A stretch of 64,000 nucleotides of DNA from Sebaldella termitidis ATCC 33386 (GCF_000024405.1 NC_013517.1:1116001-1180000); one strand, 5' to 3'; shown: positions 45,001-53,337, counted from the first letter of the stretch. The notes: generated by a model not told the origin, from the sequence alone. Numbers and translations are program-made.

Positions 45001-45670
45001 AATGGATAAAGGAGATGCTACAGATGAAGTCCAGTATGTATTGCTGAATTCGGCAAGCTATAAAGTAACAGAATCTTTGAGATTTCTTGCCAAAGGTGAT
45101 TATACGATTTCCAAAGATAAAAGGACAAACAGAACTATTAATGAGTATGCTGAAGCGGGAATAGGAATAGCTTACAGACCTATACACAATAACAGGCTTA
45201 ATATGCTGGGCAGATACAGCTATATATTAAATAAAGAAAATGATACTGACAGGGAAACTTCTTATCTTGAAGAATCAAAACACATATTTGAAGCAGAGGG
45301 GAATTACAAACTTACCAAAAGATTTACAACAGGTATGAAAGCAGCAGTAAAATTTGAAGATGACTATTATAAAACTTCAGACGGAAGAAATATAAAAGTA
45401 GAAAAGAACTTTGCACTGCTGGGATTCAGACAGGAATATGAAGTGATAAAGGACTGGGATCTGATGGCAGAATACCGGTTTCTTGCTGATATAGGAGAAA
45501 ATAATAATACGGAGAATTTAAAACACGGGGCGTTAGTAGGAGTATACAAGCATATAGGAGAAAATCTGAAAATAGGTGTAGGATATAATTTTTCAAATTT
45601 TCAGGATGATCTGAGGGATACAGATATAAATGCTCAGGGATGGTTTATAAATATAATAGGGAAATTTTAA
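42002..45670 (+). CDS. Large outer-membrane beta-barrel protein, predicted partner of the giant repeat protein
   Basis: 1,222 residues from ATG 42002, two bases after the upstream stop, with GAGGTGAGG as ribosome site; the longer frame from 41954 overlaps the giant gene without a site. A signal peptide (KKSLLFFSICLNSLLLTG) is followed by an acidic segment, Ig-like domains (~110-330) and a long barrel region of amphipathic strands ending GWFINIIGKF with terminal Phe. Residues ~515-560 (GTGGSLYFLKNGEVI ... GKDYEIDNYQGRVILRKPL) are a block I recall from large proteobacterial outer-membrane proteins encoded with DUF11/SdrD proteins. Repeated strands such as YGADYSLTDNYRAGVSYQYG support a big barrel. 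Probable surface anchor or exporter. Confidence 0.82.
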   Translation: MLNLKNKKSLLFFSICLNSLLLTGKGLNGPIPDQSERFIVKNNREDEEIKTENTDGSDDPDEVIPDPESLTTDTIEIEEVLYKSESDNKFDETQLNRENHRINVGNGTIWTSTEVIKVDPEMNVELLTSPVVNGRKFTEEELDFRVKLNYSDYITGYELKIYRGEDKNTLNPLAVIKGKELKNEDTISWKPKSSDYFIPGNQLTYKLKVYDKSGDFDETNLGIIDLISRKSKENTYDFGKEYKDQVYSNAELRIRNIKSTFGKVIISGNNLTNIQTLKINGDNYSIDKETDAVKVERLIPSGESSLLIQAIDKNGNTEEHNLKVEIDNRYFFGVGIADFTIGQYSNTDEYKDIDGNEMNGKLFKQGRIAFDGEAKFNDNLRGRLQFDTKDSDIKDLFDDFFKRDREDVFFRIREDNFYPTYGDDSIITNANSYLQQGKIFGQLEYKKSSIMWGTYGTGLSGPEFSQVNRTLYGAKGELISSKTTSFGEDKYNITAFGSEAETIHAKNEFLGTGGSLYFLKNGEVIRDTEKISVELRNKDSGITEKVVYLVEGKDYEIDNYQGRVILRKPLKDHVADSYSDLIQEDGKSGSELYLVAEYDYEPGTSESLSNMTYGGRGSAWIGEHLQIGGTYIKEEKDNSSDYEVYGGDATLRYSDGTYLRGEYSESKSRNIDNYYISYNGGLEFTNKNSNPLEKSSGRAYSLRGVLNLYDLNKNLFKPYGNEVNGWYLNVGSGFSGGQYSNDYALEAYGGEIKLNPADGLYFRTKYESTEKDYYLDGRIETKESITGQIEYAVSEKLRLSAALENKTEKMTNEEDKEALILAARADYKVTPNLDIYGVIQEAVKQKNYDNRSLYRLGVESRWNDRLTVKAEGKLGDNDTSGAEITADYKITNNYSVYMGYDLWNSISENSDKVVIGQRARITDKFSVYAENQFLKERDEKSYLESYGADYSLTDNYRAGVSYQYGRVNPNNGPSYDRTAVSLSSSFIKSNFQLQNKLEYRMDKGDATDEVQYVLLNSASYKVTESLRFLAKGDYTISKDKRTNRTINEYAEAGIGIAYRPIHNNRLNMLGRYSYILNKENDTDRETSYLEESKHIFEAEGNYKLTKRFTTGMKAAVKFEDDYYKTSDGRNIKVEKNFALLGFRQEYEVIKDWDLMAEYRFLADIGENNNTENLKHGALVGVYKHIGENLKIGVGYNFSNFQDDLRDTDINAQGWFINIIGKF

Positions 45671-45694
45671 AAAAGAGGCAGCTGCCTCTTTTTT
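45671..45694 (+). terminator. Bidirectional intrinsic terminator after the surface-protein pair
   Basis: The perfect palindrome AAAAGAGGCAGC/GCTGCCTCTTTT is flanked by A-run and T-run. It begins on the base after the barrel gene stop and can also end the converging minus-strand gene at 45743. Confidence 0.92.
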
Positions 45695-45742
45695 TAGTGT
45701 AGAAGTCATAGTTATATTTTCAGTTTAGTTATAATTTTATAT

Positions 45743-46369
45743 TCAAAATTCAGTATAATCATATACAGAATTTTCCAAAGTCCATATATTATCTGCTTTT
45801 TTGGCTTTTATACTGATAATCTGACTTTTGAAATCTTTTATTTTAGGGACATATTCTAGTACAGATTCAGAAATTACAATAAAAGTAAGAAAATAAAGCT
45901 CATTTACTTCCTGATCAGAAAATTTTTCAATATCTGTAGCATAAGCACTGCCAAGTCTTTCAATAAGTTTTTTATCTATAAAATCATTAAAGTCTTTATT
46001 TTGGATAAGTATATCTATATCAGGAACACTTATTTTTACTAAAACAAGAGCGTCACCGGGAGAAAGGTAATGAATTTCCTGAATTTCATATTTTGTGGTC
46101 AGAAATTTAATATTAAGAAGCAGATAGGAGAAATAAGAAACCTGCAGCATTTCTTCAGAAATATTTTCAGAATGAATATCAAGTTTTTCTATTTCTGTTT
46201 TTTGTCTGGAAACAGAATCTTTAAATGCCTGTTCTATAAGAAGATTATTTTGTGTAAGTGTGTCTTTTTTTAGTCTGAGATCGGCTTCTTTCGTAGTCTT
46301 ATATCCCGGAGCTGAAAAGCATACAATAAAAAATAAAATCAGGATAAGAATATTTGCTGATCTTCTCAT
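45743..46369 (-). CDS. Putative secreted or membrane-anchored hypothetical protein
   Basis: 208 residues, not recognised. The N-terminus (MRRSANILILILFFIVCFSAPG) is a signal peptide; the cysteine could be a lipidation site but FIVC departs from a good lipobox, so signal peptidase I cleavage is also possible. The rest is alpha/beta with charged helices (ADLRLKKDTLTQNNLLIEQ) and a C-terminal strand-rich part; no catalytic motif is seen. AGGTGAT precedes the ATG on the minus strand. It stands alone, converging with the barrel gene. Confidence 0.75.
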   Translation of the reverse strand: MRRSANILILILFFIVCFSAPGYKTTKEADLRLKKDTLTQNNLLIEQAFKDSVSRQKTEIEKLDIHSENISEEMLQVSYFSYLLLNIKFLTTKYEIQEIHYLSPGDALVLVKISVPDIDILIQNKDFNDFIDKKLIERLGSAYATDIEKFSDQEVNELYFLTFIVISESVLEYVPKIKDFKSQIISIKAKKADNIWTLENSVYDYTEF

Positions 46370-46525
46370 AACATCACCTCGTTTCTTATAATTTATTTTA
46401 ACCTTTTAAAATAAAAAACACAACAGATTTTATTGCAGATAATATCTTATTTATTTGAAGTAAACAGAATATTATACTTAAAGAGCTTATTAAAAAGATG
46501 AATGACAATTTTCAGGATTTATAAA

Positions 46526-46553
46526 ACAAAAAACTGTATCTAATTTGATACAG
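46526..46553 (-). terminator. Terminator of the minus-strand sorbitol operon
   Basis: On the minus strand CTGTATC-AAATTA-GATACAG is followed by TTTTTTGTTTT, about 30 bases beyond the srlD stop. Confidence 0.85.
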
Positions 46554-46582
46554 CTTTTTAGAAAGAATTTTTATTTAAAAAA

Positions 46583-47359
46583 TTAAAACATAACCTGTCC
46601 GCCGGTAATATTAATAGACTGACCCGTACAGTAAGAAGCTTTTTCAGAAGCATAAAACAGAAGGATATTCAGAACATCCTGATATTCACAGCCTCTTTTT
46701 AGCGGTACTTTATCTCTGTAGATTTTCTCTACCTGATCCTCGGAAACTCCGAGTTTTTTGGCATATTGCGGCAAAAGACTCTGGAACATAGGGGATTTAA
46801 GTAAATTGCCCAGCATAAGACTGTTTACCCTGATATTATGTTCTGCAAGATCCAGAGCAAGCGACTGGGTTAACCCGACACCTCCGAATTTTGAAGCAGA
46901 GTATGCTGAATTATGCTTGCTTCCTACTTTACCGGATTTTGTATTTATCTGTATAATATTCCCAAAACCTTGTTTTATCATGATTTTTGATATTTCCCTT
47001 GCACACAGAAAATATCCGGTAAGATTTACAGATACAGAGATATCCCAGTCTCTGAGATCAAAGCTGTCAATTTTCGAGCTTCTTGCTACTCCGGCATTAT
47101 ATACAAGAAGATCAACATGCTTGTAATTTTGTTCTGCAAATTTTCTCAGGTTTATAACTTCCTCTTCATTGGCTGCATTTGCCTGAAAGCTTTGAAAGTT
47201 TCCCTGATATTTGCTGCTAATTTCATCTTTTACTTTTTCGGCATTTTCTCCGTTTATATCTGCTATCAGTACATCATAGCCGGCTTCGGCCAATCCTTTG
47301 GAAAGAAACTCCCCGAGGGTTTGTCCGCCTCCTACTACTATTGCGACTTGTTTTTCCAA
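46583..47359 (-). CDS. srlD: Sorbitol-6-phosphate 2-dehydrogenase SrlD
   Basis: A 258-residue short-chain dehydrogenase that oxidises sorbitol-6-phosphate to fructose-6-phosphate with NAD+. The cofactor loop is VGGGQTLGEFL, the catalytic motif YSASK lies in KHNSAYSASKFGG, and the C-terminal MLGNLLKSPMFQSLLPQYA and SINITGGQVMF blocks match E. coli SrlD very closely. The start codon is TTG with AAAGGGATG ahead. It lies about 100 bases downstream of srlE and ends the operon. Confidence 0.95.
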   Translation of the reverse strand: MEKQVAIVVGGGQTLGEFLSKGLAEAGYDVLIADINGENAEKVKDEISSKYQGNFQSFQANAANEEEVINLRKFAEQNYKHVDLLVYNAGVARSSKIDSFDLRDWDISVSVNLTGYFLCAREISKIMIKQGFGNIIQINTKSGKVGSKHNSAYSASKFGGVGLTQSLALDLAEHNIRVNSLMLGNLLKSPMFQSLLPQYAKKLGVSEDQVEKIYRDKVPLKRGCEYQDVLNILLFYASEKASYCTGQSINITGGQVMF

Positions 47360-47458
47360 TTTAAATCATCCCTTTCGTTTGTATCAGATTTAGTGTATTG
47401 TTGTGTCTGTCTCCCGATAAATATCATAGTACACTAGTGTAGTTTGATCTGCTGTGAA

Positions 47459-48460
47459 TTATTTTGAATACATACCAAAGCTTGCAAGCCATGCTATGAA
47501 TACTGTAGGTGCTCCTGTGAGGAAACGTGCGTACAATACTGAAGGAACCCCGACTTCTACTGTTTCTACCTCTGCCTCTGCCAGTCCCAGACCAACAGGA
47601 ATAAAGTCACAAGCTGCCTGTGAATTAATGGCAAATAATGCCGGCAGTGCAAACTGTGCGGGTATATTTCCTTTTCCTATTTCCACACCTACAAGAACTC
47701 CTATTACCTGTGCTATTACAGCTCCCGGCCCTAAAAACGGCGATAAAAGAGGGAAAGAACATATCAGTGAAATTATAAGCAGTCCCGGAAGAGTACTTGC
47801 CAGAGGAGTAAGAGCCTTGGCGATAACATCTCCGATTCCTGATTTCAGTATAACACCTATAAGCATAGCAACAAATGCCATAAAAGGAAGTATTGTTTTT
47901 ATTATGGTATCTATAGTTTCTCTTCCTGCCTGATAAAGAGTACTTACCAGATTACCCATTCCCATACCGATTTTCCCCATTAATCCCGAAGACTGCTGAC
48001 TGATTTTTTTGTCAGTTGAATATTTTGGCTGCTTATTTTCCGAAGCAGCCTCTTTTACGGCAGCTGGAGCTGGTACAGCCGCACTTTCTTCTCCGGTATA
48101 TTCTGTTATATTAGATGGTTTAACAGCTGAAACATAAATATCTTCAGTTATATACTGAGCAAGAGCTCCGCTTTTACCTGTTGCCATGATATTTATAGTA
48201 GGGACTCTTTTTTTGGGATAAATTCCGCATCTGAGATTACCTCCGCAGTCTATTATTACAGCTGCAATCTGTTCATCTTCTACTTTTGTCTTAAAACCGT
48301 CAACCAGTTCACCGCCTGTTTTTTCGGCAAGAACTTTTGCTACTTCGGGAATATGTCCTCCTGTTACATAAAGAATAACGTTTTTCTTTTCATCAGGGGC
48401 AATTATCAGCGGACCTCCGAAACCTCCGTCACCGGCATGAACTATTACTTTTTTATACAT
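47459..48460 (-). CDS. srlE: PTS glucitol/sorbitol-specific EIIBC component SrlE
   Basis: 333 residues. Residues ~1-150 are the cytoplasmic IIB domain, with the block [19 protein letters not shown] that contains the probable phospho-cysteine. A Pro/Ala/Lys-rich linker leads to the IIC-type half (~170-333), with several transmembrane helices and the [17 protein letters not shown]-like segment near the end. It imports and phosphorylates sorbitol together with SrlA. AGGAGG precedes the ATG. The EIIA gene srlB, normally next in enteric operons, is missing here. Confidence 0.95.
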   Translation of the reverse strand: MYKKVIVHAGDGGFGGPLIIAPDEKKNVILYVTGGHIPEVAKVLAEKTGGELVDGFKTKVEDEQIAAVIIDCGGNLRCGIYPKKRVPTINIMATGKSGALAQYITEDIYVSAVKPSNITEYTGEESAAVPAPAAVKEAASENKQPKYSTDKKISQQSSGLMGKIGMGMGNLVSTLYQAGRETIDTIIKTILPFMAFVAMLIGVILKSGIGDVIAKALTPLASTLPGLLIISLICSFPLLSPFLGPGAVIAQVIGVLVGVEIGKGNIPAQFALPALFAINSQAACDFIPVGLGLAEAEVETVEVGVPSVLYARFLTGAPTVFIAWLASFGMYSK

Positions 48461-48472
48461 AAATATCCTCCT

Positions 48473-49018
48473 CTATAATTTTATTTCTGCAGGAAGCTTT
48501 ACACCCTGCTGTTTTTCCACATAGGAAGTAGTAAAGTCTGTTACCCATCCTCTGAAAAAATTAGTAACGACCCCTACAAGAAAATATCTGAGTGCCAGAT
48601 CCGAAATAGGAAGTCCCAGCTGTGTAATACCATTTGCTACTCCGAGAAAAACAAATAATTCGCCGGGATTAATATGAGGAAATAAACCGTTCATTGTATG
48701 GCACGCATATGTAGAAGCAGAATAATAGCTCGGCTTATATTTTTCCGGAAGAAATCTCCCCAGAGACATAGTCATAGGATTAATAAAGAAGAATGTACCT
48801 ACTGTAGGCAGTACAAGATATCTTAATAACGGGTGAATAGCAGATTTTTGTGCCAATCTTTCTATTTTGTCCTCACCGACAAATTTAATAAGCGCATTCA
48901 TTGCCACAAGCAGACATATTAAAAGGGGAAGTATTCCTGATACTAAACCTACAAAAACAGTTCCGCCTTCCTGAAACAGACCAATAAATCCTGTGGCCAG
49001 TTTTGATAAAAATTCCAT
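48473..49018 (-). CDS. srlA: PTS glucitol/sorbitol-specific EIIC component SrlA
   Basis: A 181-residue integral membrane protein with about four hydrophobic helices. [46 protein letters not shown] and [13 protein letters not shown] are family signatures. It forms the membrane channel with the C-terminal half of SrlE. It lies 12 bases upstream of srlE and is preceded by an AGGAGG site, so the two are co-expressed. Confidence 0.95.
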   Translation of the reverse strand: MEFLSKLATGFIGLFQEGGTVFVGLVSGILPLLICLLVAMNALIKFVGEDKIERLAQKSAIHPLLRYLVLPTVGTFFFINPMTMSLGRFLPEKYKPSYYSASTYACHTMNGLFPHINPGELFVFLGVANGITQLGLPISDLALRYFLVGVVTNFFRGWVTDFTTSYVEKQQGVKLPAEIKL

Positions 49019-49053
49019 ATAGTTCCTCCTAAAATTTATTTTTAGCTGAAAGA

Positions 49054-49440
49054 TTATGCAGGGATATTTTGTGTATTTAACATTTCCAGCTCCTTGATAT
49101 AATTAGACTGTGCATTATACAATGCTTTTTTTATAACACTATCTATCTTTTCATCTTCCCAGTTTTCCATAATATTTCTGTTTTTAACGAAAGCTAAGGT
49201 TTTGAATCTTGTGAATACCGTATAACCGTTCATAACCTTGCCGTCCAGAATTTCTCCGTCTCTTGTGATAAGAAGAAGTATTACACAGCCTCTGCTGATT
49301 CTGGATCTCTGTTTTCCGATAAGTACAAATCCTTTTTTTCGCAGATTTATATATTCCCTGTTAAAATATTTCAGCTGAAATAGAGTGAAAACACATTGCA
49401 GAGCCCAAACCAGGATAATTAATATTATTAGTTGAATCAC
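49054..49440 (-). CDS. gutM: Glucitol operon activator GutM
   Basis: 128 residues if started at GTG 49440, eight bases after AGGAGG; GTG 49449 adds three residues but touches that site. The N-terminal hydrophobic helix ([21 protein letters not shown]) anchors it in the membrane, followed by a small cytoplasmic domain ([21 protein letters not shown]). GutM is an auxiliary activator of glucitol operons in E. coli and Firmicutes. It is the first gene of the srl operon here, behind repeated operator-like sequences. Confidence 0.88.
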   Translation of the reverse strand: MIQLIILIILVWALQCVFTLFQLKYFNREYINLRKKGFVLIGKQRSRISRGCVILLLITRDGEILDGKVMNGYTVFTRFKTLAFVKNRNIMENWEDEKIDSVIKKALYNAQSNYIKELEMLNTQNIPA

Positions 49441-49454
49441 TTTTGTCACCTCCT

Positions 49455-49584
49455 TTTGAAATTTTGTATACTGTTAGCACAAAATTGCAAAAAAGTCTAA
49501 AAAAATTTGTATTAACATTATTTGCGGTGCTTTGAAATTTTGTTCTTGTATTGCACAAAATCGTAAAAAAGTCTAAAAAAATTG
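49455..49584 (-). promoter_or_regulatory. Duplicated operator-like element upstream of gutM
   Basis: Two ~53-base copies, 49455-49508 and 49531-49584, repeat at a 76-base offset. Both contain TTTGAAATTTTGT, then GCACAAAAT, then AAAAAAGTCTAAAAAAATT. In copy 1 AATTTTGT and ACAAAATT form a perfect 8-base inverted repeat with 11 bases between; copy 2 has 7. Spacing and placement ahead of the sorbitol operon suggest paired regulator sites. The regulator is unknown; the DeoR protein at 53396 is a candidate. Confidence 0.6.
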
Positions 49585-49719
49585 CAATTTTGTGTTATTT
49601 GAGAAAAAAATTGCTTATAATAATATATAACCCTAATTTATGGTTTTGTCAATAGAAGAAAAATAATTTTTTTAAATTATATTTTATAAGAAATTACTGT
49701 AAAAGGGAACAAAATACCA

Positions 49720-49748
49720 AAAAAACCTGAACAAAAGTCAGGTTTTTT
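49720..49748 (-). terminator. Terminator downstream of gldA
   Basis: AACCTGA and TCAGGTT form a hairpin with A-run and T-run on either side; on the minus strand it lies about 30 bases beyond the gldA stop and before the gutM promoter region, insulating the two minus-strand units. Confidence 0.85.
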
Positions 49749-49774
49749 ACATCTAAAATTATAAATTAATAAAA

Positions 49775-50869
49775 TTAAGAACTAAAATCTTCACCAAGTG
49801 AATTTGCCGTAAGAATTGCCGAGTATACATCATCAACAGTTACTTCAAAGGGCATATTATAAATAGTTTCGCCTTCTGCACATGCAAGTTTGGCTGCTTC
49901 GTAAATTTTTTCTTTATTTATATTTTCGATTCCCATATCTTTAAAGCAAACCGGAAGGTTGATTTTTTTACAGAATGACAAGACATCTTCTATTTCATTT
50001 TTCGGTGCATTTTCCAAAACCAGCTGCACCAGCACTCCGAAAGTTACTTTTTCTCCGTGGTATAAATGATGAAGTTCTTCTACAACTGTAAGTCCGTTAT
50101 GTATAGCGTGTGCTGCCGCAAGTCCGCCGCTTTCAAAACCTACCCCGCTCAGATAAGTATTTGCTTCAATTATATTTTCGAGAGATTTAGTGACAACTTT
50201 GTTTTCAACAGATAATTTAGCAAGATATCCGTCAGACAGAAGTGTATTATAGCATAATTCAGCAAGCGCAGCAGATGCTTTGGTAGCAGTTCCGCCGGCC
50301 ATAGTCTTTTTATTGGCGGCAGTACAGGCACGTGCTTCAAAATAAGTTGCCAAAGCATCCCCCATTCCTGCGGCCAGTAATCTTACCGGAGCATTAGCTA
50401 TAATTTTTGTATCCATAATAACAAGATCAGGATTTTTGGAAAGGAACAGATACTCGCTGAAAACACCTTCATCAGTGTATATTACAGACAAAGCACTGCA
50501 CGGAGCATCGGTAGAAGCAATGGTAGGAACTATCACTACAGGGATTTTTGCGTAGTATGATACTGCTTTAGCTGTATCCAGAGTTTTTCCCCCGCCGATT
50601 CCTACAATGGAGTCTATTTTGTTCTGCTGTATTATTTCCATAAGTCTGTTGATTTCTGTTTTTGAACATTCTCCGTTGAATTTTTCGAATAAGATGTTGC
50701 TGCTGCTGTTTTGATAGCTGTTTGAAACAGGTTCTTTAATAATTTTTGTAATAAAATCATCAGCAATGATAAGTGAATTTTTTCCTAAGCTTGAGGTATA
50801 AACTTCAAGTCTTTCAATAGTGTTATATCCTTGAACGTATTTTGACGGTGATAAAATTATTTTGTCCAT
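49775..50869 (-). CDS. gldA: Glycerol dehydrogenase-type oxidoreductase GldA
   Basis: 364 residues, zinc-dependent polyol dehydrogenase of the iron/zinc ADH family. NAD-binding GIGGGKTLDTAKA and TIASTDAPCSALSVIY are typical of GldA. Metal ligands are Asp in GMGDALATYFEAR and the His residues in AHAIHNGLTV and HHLYHGEKVTFG. GldA interconverts glycerol and dihydroxyacetone, and also reduces hydroxyacetone to 1,2-propanediol. It is transcribed divergently from the aldolase gene at 51257, a pairing also seen as fsaB-gldA in E. coli, which favours a role on the aldolase's ketone product. Confidence 0.93.
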   Translation of the reverse strand: MDKIILSPSKYVQGYNTIERLEVYTSSLGKNSLIIADDFITKIIKEPVSNSYQNSSSNILFEKFNGECSKTEINRLMEIIQQNKIDSIVGIGGGKTLDTAKAVSYYAKIPVVIVPTIASTDAPCSALSVIYTDEGVFSEYLFLSKNPDLVIMDTKIIANAPVRLLAAGMGDALATYFEARACTAANKKTMAGGTATKASAALAELCYNTLLSDGYLAKLSVENKVVTKSLENIIEANTYLSGVGFESGGLAAAHAIHNGLTVVEELHHLYHGEKVTFGVLVQLVLENAPKNEIEDVLSFCKKINLPVCFKDMGIENINKEKIYEAAKLACAEGETIYNMPFEVTVDDVYSAILTANSLGEDFSS

Positions 50870-50879
50870 TTGTGTTCCC

Positions 50880-51147
50880 TCCTTGTATAATTTAAATTGT
50901 TTAATTCTAACATTTTATTTTTAAATTATCAAATTATATTTCCAAATATTTTGTTAATTAAAATATAAGCATTGAAGGACTGGAAAAATACCCGCTGTAA
51001 AGAATATTGAGGTAAAAATATCCGGTGTTAACAAGTGATTTAAAGAATTCTAAAACAGCGGATGCATGAAAAACAGCGCAGACAAAATATAAAAATGTGC
51101 TAACACAGATTTGGCAGTCATGTAAATTTATTCTGTTAAATAAAAAC
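50880..51147 (+). other. Intergenic region between divergent gldA and the aldolase gene
   Basis: AT-rich DNA that must contain the gldA promoter on the minus strand; I cannot place it with confidence. No ORF or stable RNA structure seen. Confidence 0.4.
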
Positions 51148-51176
51148 TTGACAATTTAAAAAAATAAAAGTATAAA
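51148..51176 (+). promoter_or_regulatory. Promoter of the fructose-6-phosphate aldolase-like gene
   Basis: TTGACA (51148-51153), 17-base spacer, TATAAA (51171-51176). The -35 context CTTGACAAT is shared with the promoters at 54507 and 57160. Confidence 0.8.
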
Positions 51177-51202
51177 TAGAATATAAGAATGTGTTTTTGA
51201 TA

Positions 51203-51212
51203 CACATATGTG
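51203..51212 (+). promoter_or_regulatory. Palindrome CACATATGTG, operator candidate
   Basis: A perfect 10-base palindrome located about 27 bases after the -10 element of the aldolase promoter. A near copy, CACAAATGTG, lies at 54564-54573 after the next promoter of the same type. Short, so only suggestive. Confidence 0.35.
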
Positions 51213-51256
51213 CATAAATGAAAATAAAATTTTAAAATAAAATAACAGGAGGAAAA

Positions 51257-51940
51257 ATGGAATATTTATTAGACACGGCTGATCTTAATGAGATTAGAGA
51301 AATTAACGCGTATTTCCCAATAACAGGAGTAACGACAAATCCGTCGATAATTGCAAAGGAAAAAAAGGATTACAAAGAGGCAATAAATGGAATTATCGAA
51401 ATAATAGGAACTGAAAAAATGCTTCATGTGCAGGTATTGGGAATGACTGCGGATGTAATAGTAAAGGAAGCAAAATTACTGAAGGAGACTTTTAAGGCTA
51501 ATCTCTTTATAAAGATTCCAGTATCGGCTGAAGGGCTGAAGGCTATGGGAATATTGAAAAAAGAAGGGTTTAATATTACTGCGACTGGAATACTGACATC
51601 ACAGCAGATAGTAATGGCTGTTCAGGCAGGTGCTGATTATATGGCTCCTTATGTTAACAGAGCAGATAATATAAACGGTGACGGGGTAAGAGTAGTGGAA
51701 GAAGCATATAAAATAATCAGCAGAGACAAAAATAACAAGGCAAAAATACTGGGTGCTTCGTTTAAGAATGTAAAACAAGTTCATGATGCAATACTTGCCG
51801 GTGCAGAGGCTGTTACAGTGGGAACAGATGTTTTGAAACAGCTGATTTATCACCCATACACAGACTGGAGTATAGATAAGTTTAATTCTGACTGGGGAAA
51901 AGCATACGGAAACGGAAAAACACTTCTGGACATTTTATAA
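51257..51940 (+). CDS. Fructose-6-phosphate aldolase-like protein (FSA/TalC family)
   Basis: 227 residues, small transaldolase-family Schiff-base aldolase. MEYLLDTADLNEIRE and GVTTNPSIIAKE begin the barrel; the catalytic lysine is K86 in LFIKIPVSAEG; GADYMAPYVNRADNINGDG follows. FSA enzymes cleave fructose-6-phosphate to dihydroxyacetone and glyceraldehyde-3-phosphate, and act better on 1-deoxyfructose-6-phosphate/hydroxyacetone pairs. Neighbours (GldA, glycyl-radical enzyme, PTS) fit the second reaction. CAGGAGG precedes the ATG. Confidence 0.92.
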   Translation: MEYLLDTADLNEIREINAYFPITGVTTNPSIIAKEKKDYKEAINGIIEIIGTEKMLHVQVLGMTADVIVKEAKLLKETFKANLFIKIPVSAEGLKAMGILKKEGFNITATGILTSQQIVMAVQAGADYMAPYVNRADNINGDGVRVVEEAYKIISRDKNNKAKILGASFKNVKQVHDAILAGAEAVTVGTDVLKQLIYHPYTDWSIDKFNSDWGKAYGNGKTLLDIL

Positions 51941-51959
51941 ATATAATTTTAACTTATTA

Positions 51960-52120
51960 ATAAATTCATCTGGTGCATTGGCCAACTTAATCAAGGTTGA
52001 ACAGGGTACTGCATCAGCACAATATTTTCTGAAGAATTGTTTTAAAACTAAAAAATTCTGTTTAATATTTTTTACGGACTTGTTTTGACTGCAAAATTTT
52101 TAATCAGGATACTGTTAAGT
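51960..52120 (+). other. Intergenic region after the aldolase gene
   Basis: No ORF with a ribosome site and no recognisable RNA; a terminator follows at 52127 and a promoter at 52236. Confidence 0.4.
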
Positions 52121-52126
52121 ACAGAT

Positions 52127-52156
52127 AATTGTTTTTAAACAATTCTTTTGTTTTTT
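52127..52156 (+). terminator. Probable terminator of the aldolase transcript
   Basis: AATTGTTT-TT-AAACAATT hairpin followed by CTTTTGTTTTTT. AT-only stem, so moderate strength. Confidence 0.55.
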
Positions 52157-52235
52157 ACTGAAAGTATATAAAATATATATATTTAAAATTCTTGTTCAGA
52201 TACTTATTTATAATGGTATGGAATATATAAATTAA

Positions 52236-52264
52236 TTGACAAAATATACGAAAAATTATATATT
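52236..52264 (+). promoter_or_regulatory. Promoter of the first SorC-type regulator
   Basis: TTGACA (52236-52241), 17-base spacer, TATATT (52259-52264), 48 bases before the start codon. Confidence 0.7.
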
Positions 52265-52311
52265 ATATTAATAAAAGAACCCTGCATTTATTAAATATCG
52301 GGAAGGGAAAA

Positions 52312-53262
52312 ATGATGATTGATAAAAAGCTGTTGTCAACGATTTGTAAATTATACTATTACGATGAGTTAACGCAAAATCAGATATCTGAAACATTAAA
52401 AATAGAACGTACAAAAGTAAGCAGACTTTTGAAAAAAGCAAAAGAGCTGGGTATAGTAAAAATAATAATAAATGATATGTATCTGGAACAGCTTGAGCTA
52501 GAAACAAGGCTAAAGAAAAAATACGGGCTGAAAAGCGTACAGCTGGTAGCAAGTGATGAGAATATTCTTATAAATATAGCAGGAGCTGCACATGCCTATC
52601 TGGAAACAATAGCAGAAAATAACGAAATAATAGGCATAACCTGGGGAAAGACCATAAGGGAATTTTCTCTTTATAAGCCTTTGAATGTAAATAAAAAAAT
52701 AGATTTTATACCTCTTTTGGGCGGCTATAACAACATGAAGGATTATATGTCTATAAATTCCATGATTTATAATCTTGCGTCATTATATAAGGGAACGCCG
52801 TATTTTATAGAATCACCTCTGATCGTAGACAGTCCTGAAATGAGAGAGCAGATTATGAATTCTACATTTTTTAAAAAAATTATAGAGATCTGGGAGAAGC
52901 TCCGAATAGTAGTTGTCGGAATAGGTGCTACGGAAAAATCTTCAAATGTTTTGTGGGAAATAGGGCTTTCGGAATTGAAAGAACTGAATAATCTGGGAGA
53001 GATCAGGGAAAAAGCCGGAAAACGCAAAGCTATAGGGGAAATTTGTTCGAAATTTTATGATATAGACGGAAAGACAGTAAAAACAATACTGGATGACAGA
53101 GTAATAGGAATCGGACTTGAAAAACTGACACAAATGCCTTATTCTGTGGGTATTGCCGGCGGTGTGGAAAAAACAAATGCAATTTACGGTGCTATAATGG
53201 GAAAATATATTAATGTTTTGATAACTGATATGGAAACCGGAAAAAAATTGCTGGAAAAATAG
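52312..53262 (+). CDS. SorC-family sugar-responsive transcriptional regulator, copy 1
   Basis: 316 residues. The N-terminal helix-turn-helix is at ~10-45 (YYYDELTQNQISETLKIERT then KVSRLLKKAKELGIV), and the C-terminal SorC/CggR-type sugar-phosphate-binding domain begins about residue 55, with EIIGITWGKTIREFSLYKP and IEKLTQMPYSVGIAGG-like blocks. It is a paralogue of the regulator at 54601, with the same length and many identical segments. It lies next to the aldolase gene but has its own promoter and terminator. Confidence 0.9.
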   Translation: MMIDKKLLSTICKLYYYDELTQNQISETLKIERTKVSRLLKKAKELGIVKIIINDMYLEQLELETRLKKKYGLKSVQLVASDENILINIAGAAHAYLETIAENNEIIGITWGKTIREFSLYKPLNVNKKIDFIPLLGGYNNMKDYMSINSMIYNLASLYKGTPYFIESPLIVDSPEMREQIMNSTFFKKIIEIWEKLRIVVVGIGATEKSSNVLWEIGLSELKELNNLGEIREKAGKRKAIGEICSKFYDIDGKTVKTILDDRVIGIGLEKLTQMPYSVGIAGGVEKTNAIYGAIMGKYINVLITDMETGKKLLEK

Positions 53263-53278
53263 CAGTTTATAAAGCGGG

Positions 53279-53328
53279 AATATGTCTGAAATCATAGAAG
53301 AAAAATGATTTTGGACATATTTTTTTTT
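53279..53328 (+). terminator. Terminator of the first SorC regulator
   Basis: AATATGTC...AAATCAT pairs with ATGATTT...GACATATT, followed by nine T. Starts 17 bases after the stop. Confidence 0.88.
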
Positions 53329-53337
53329 GCAGAAAAA

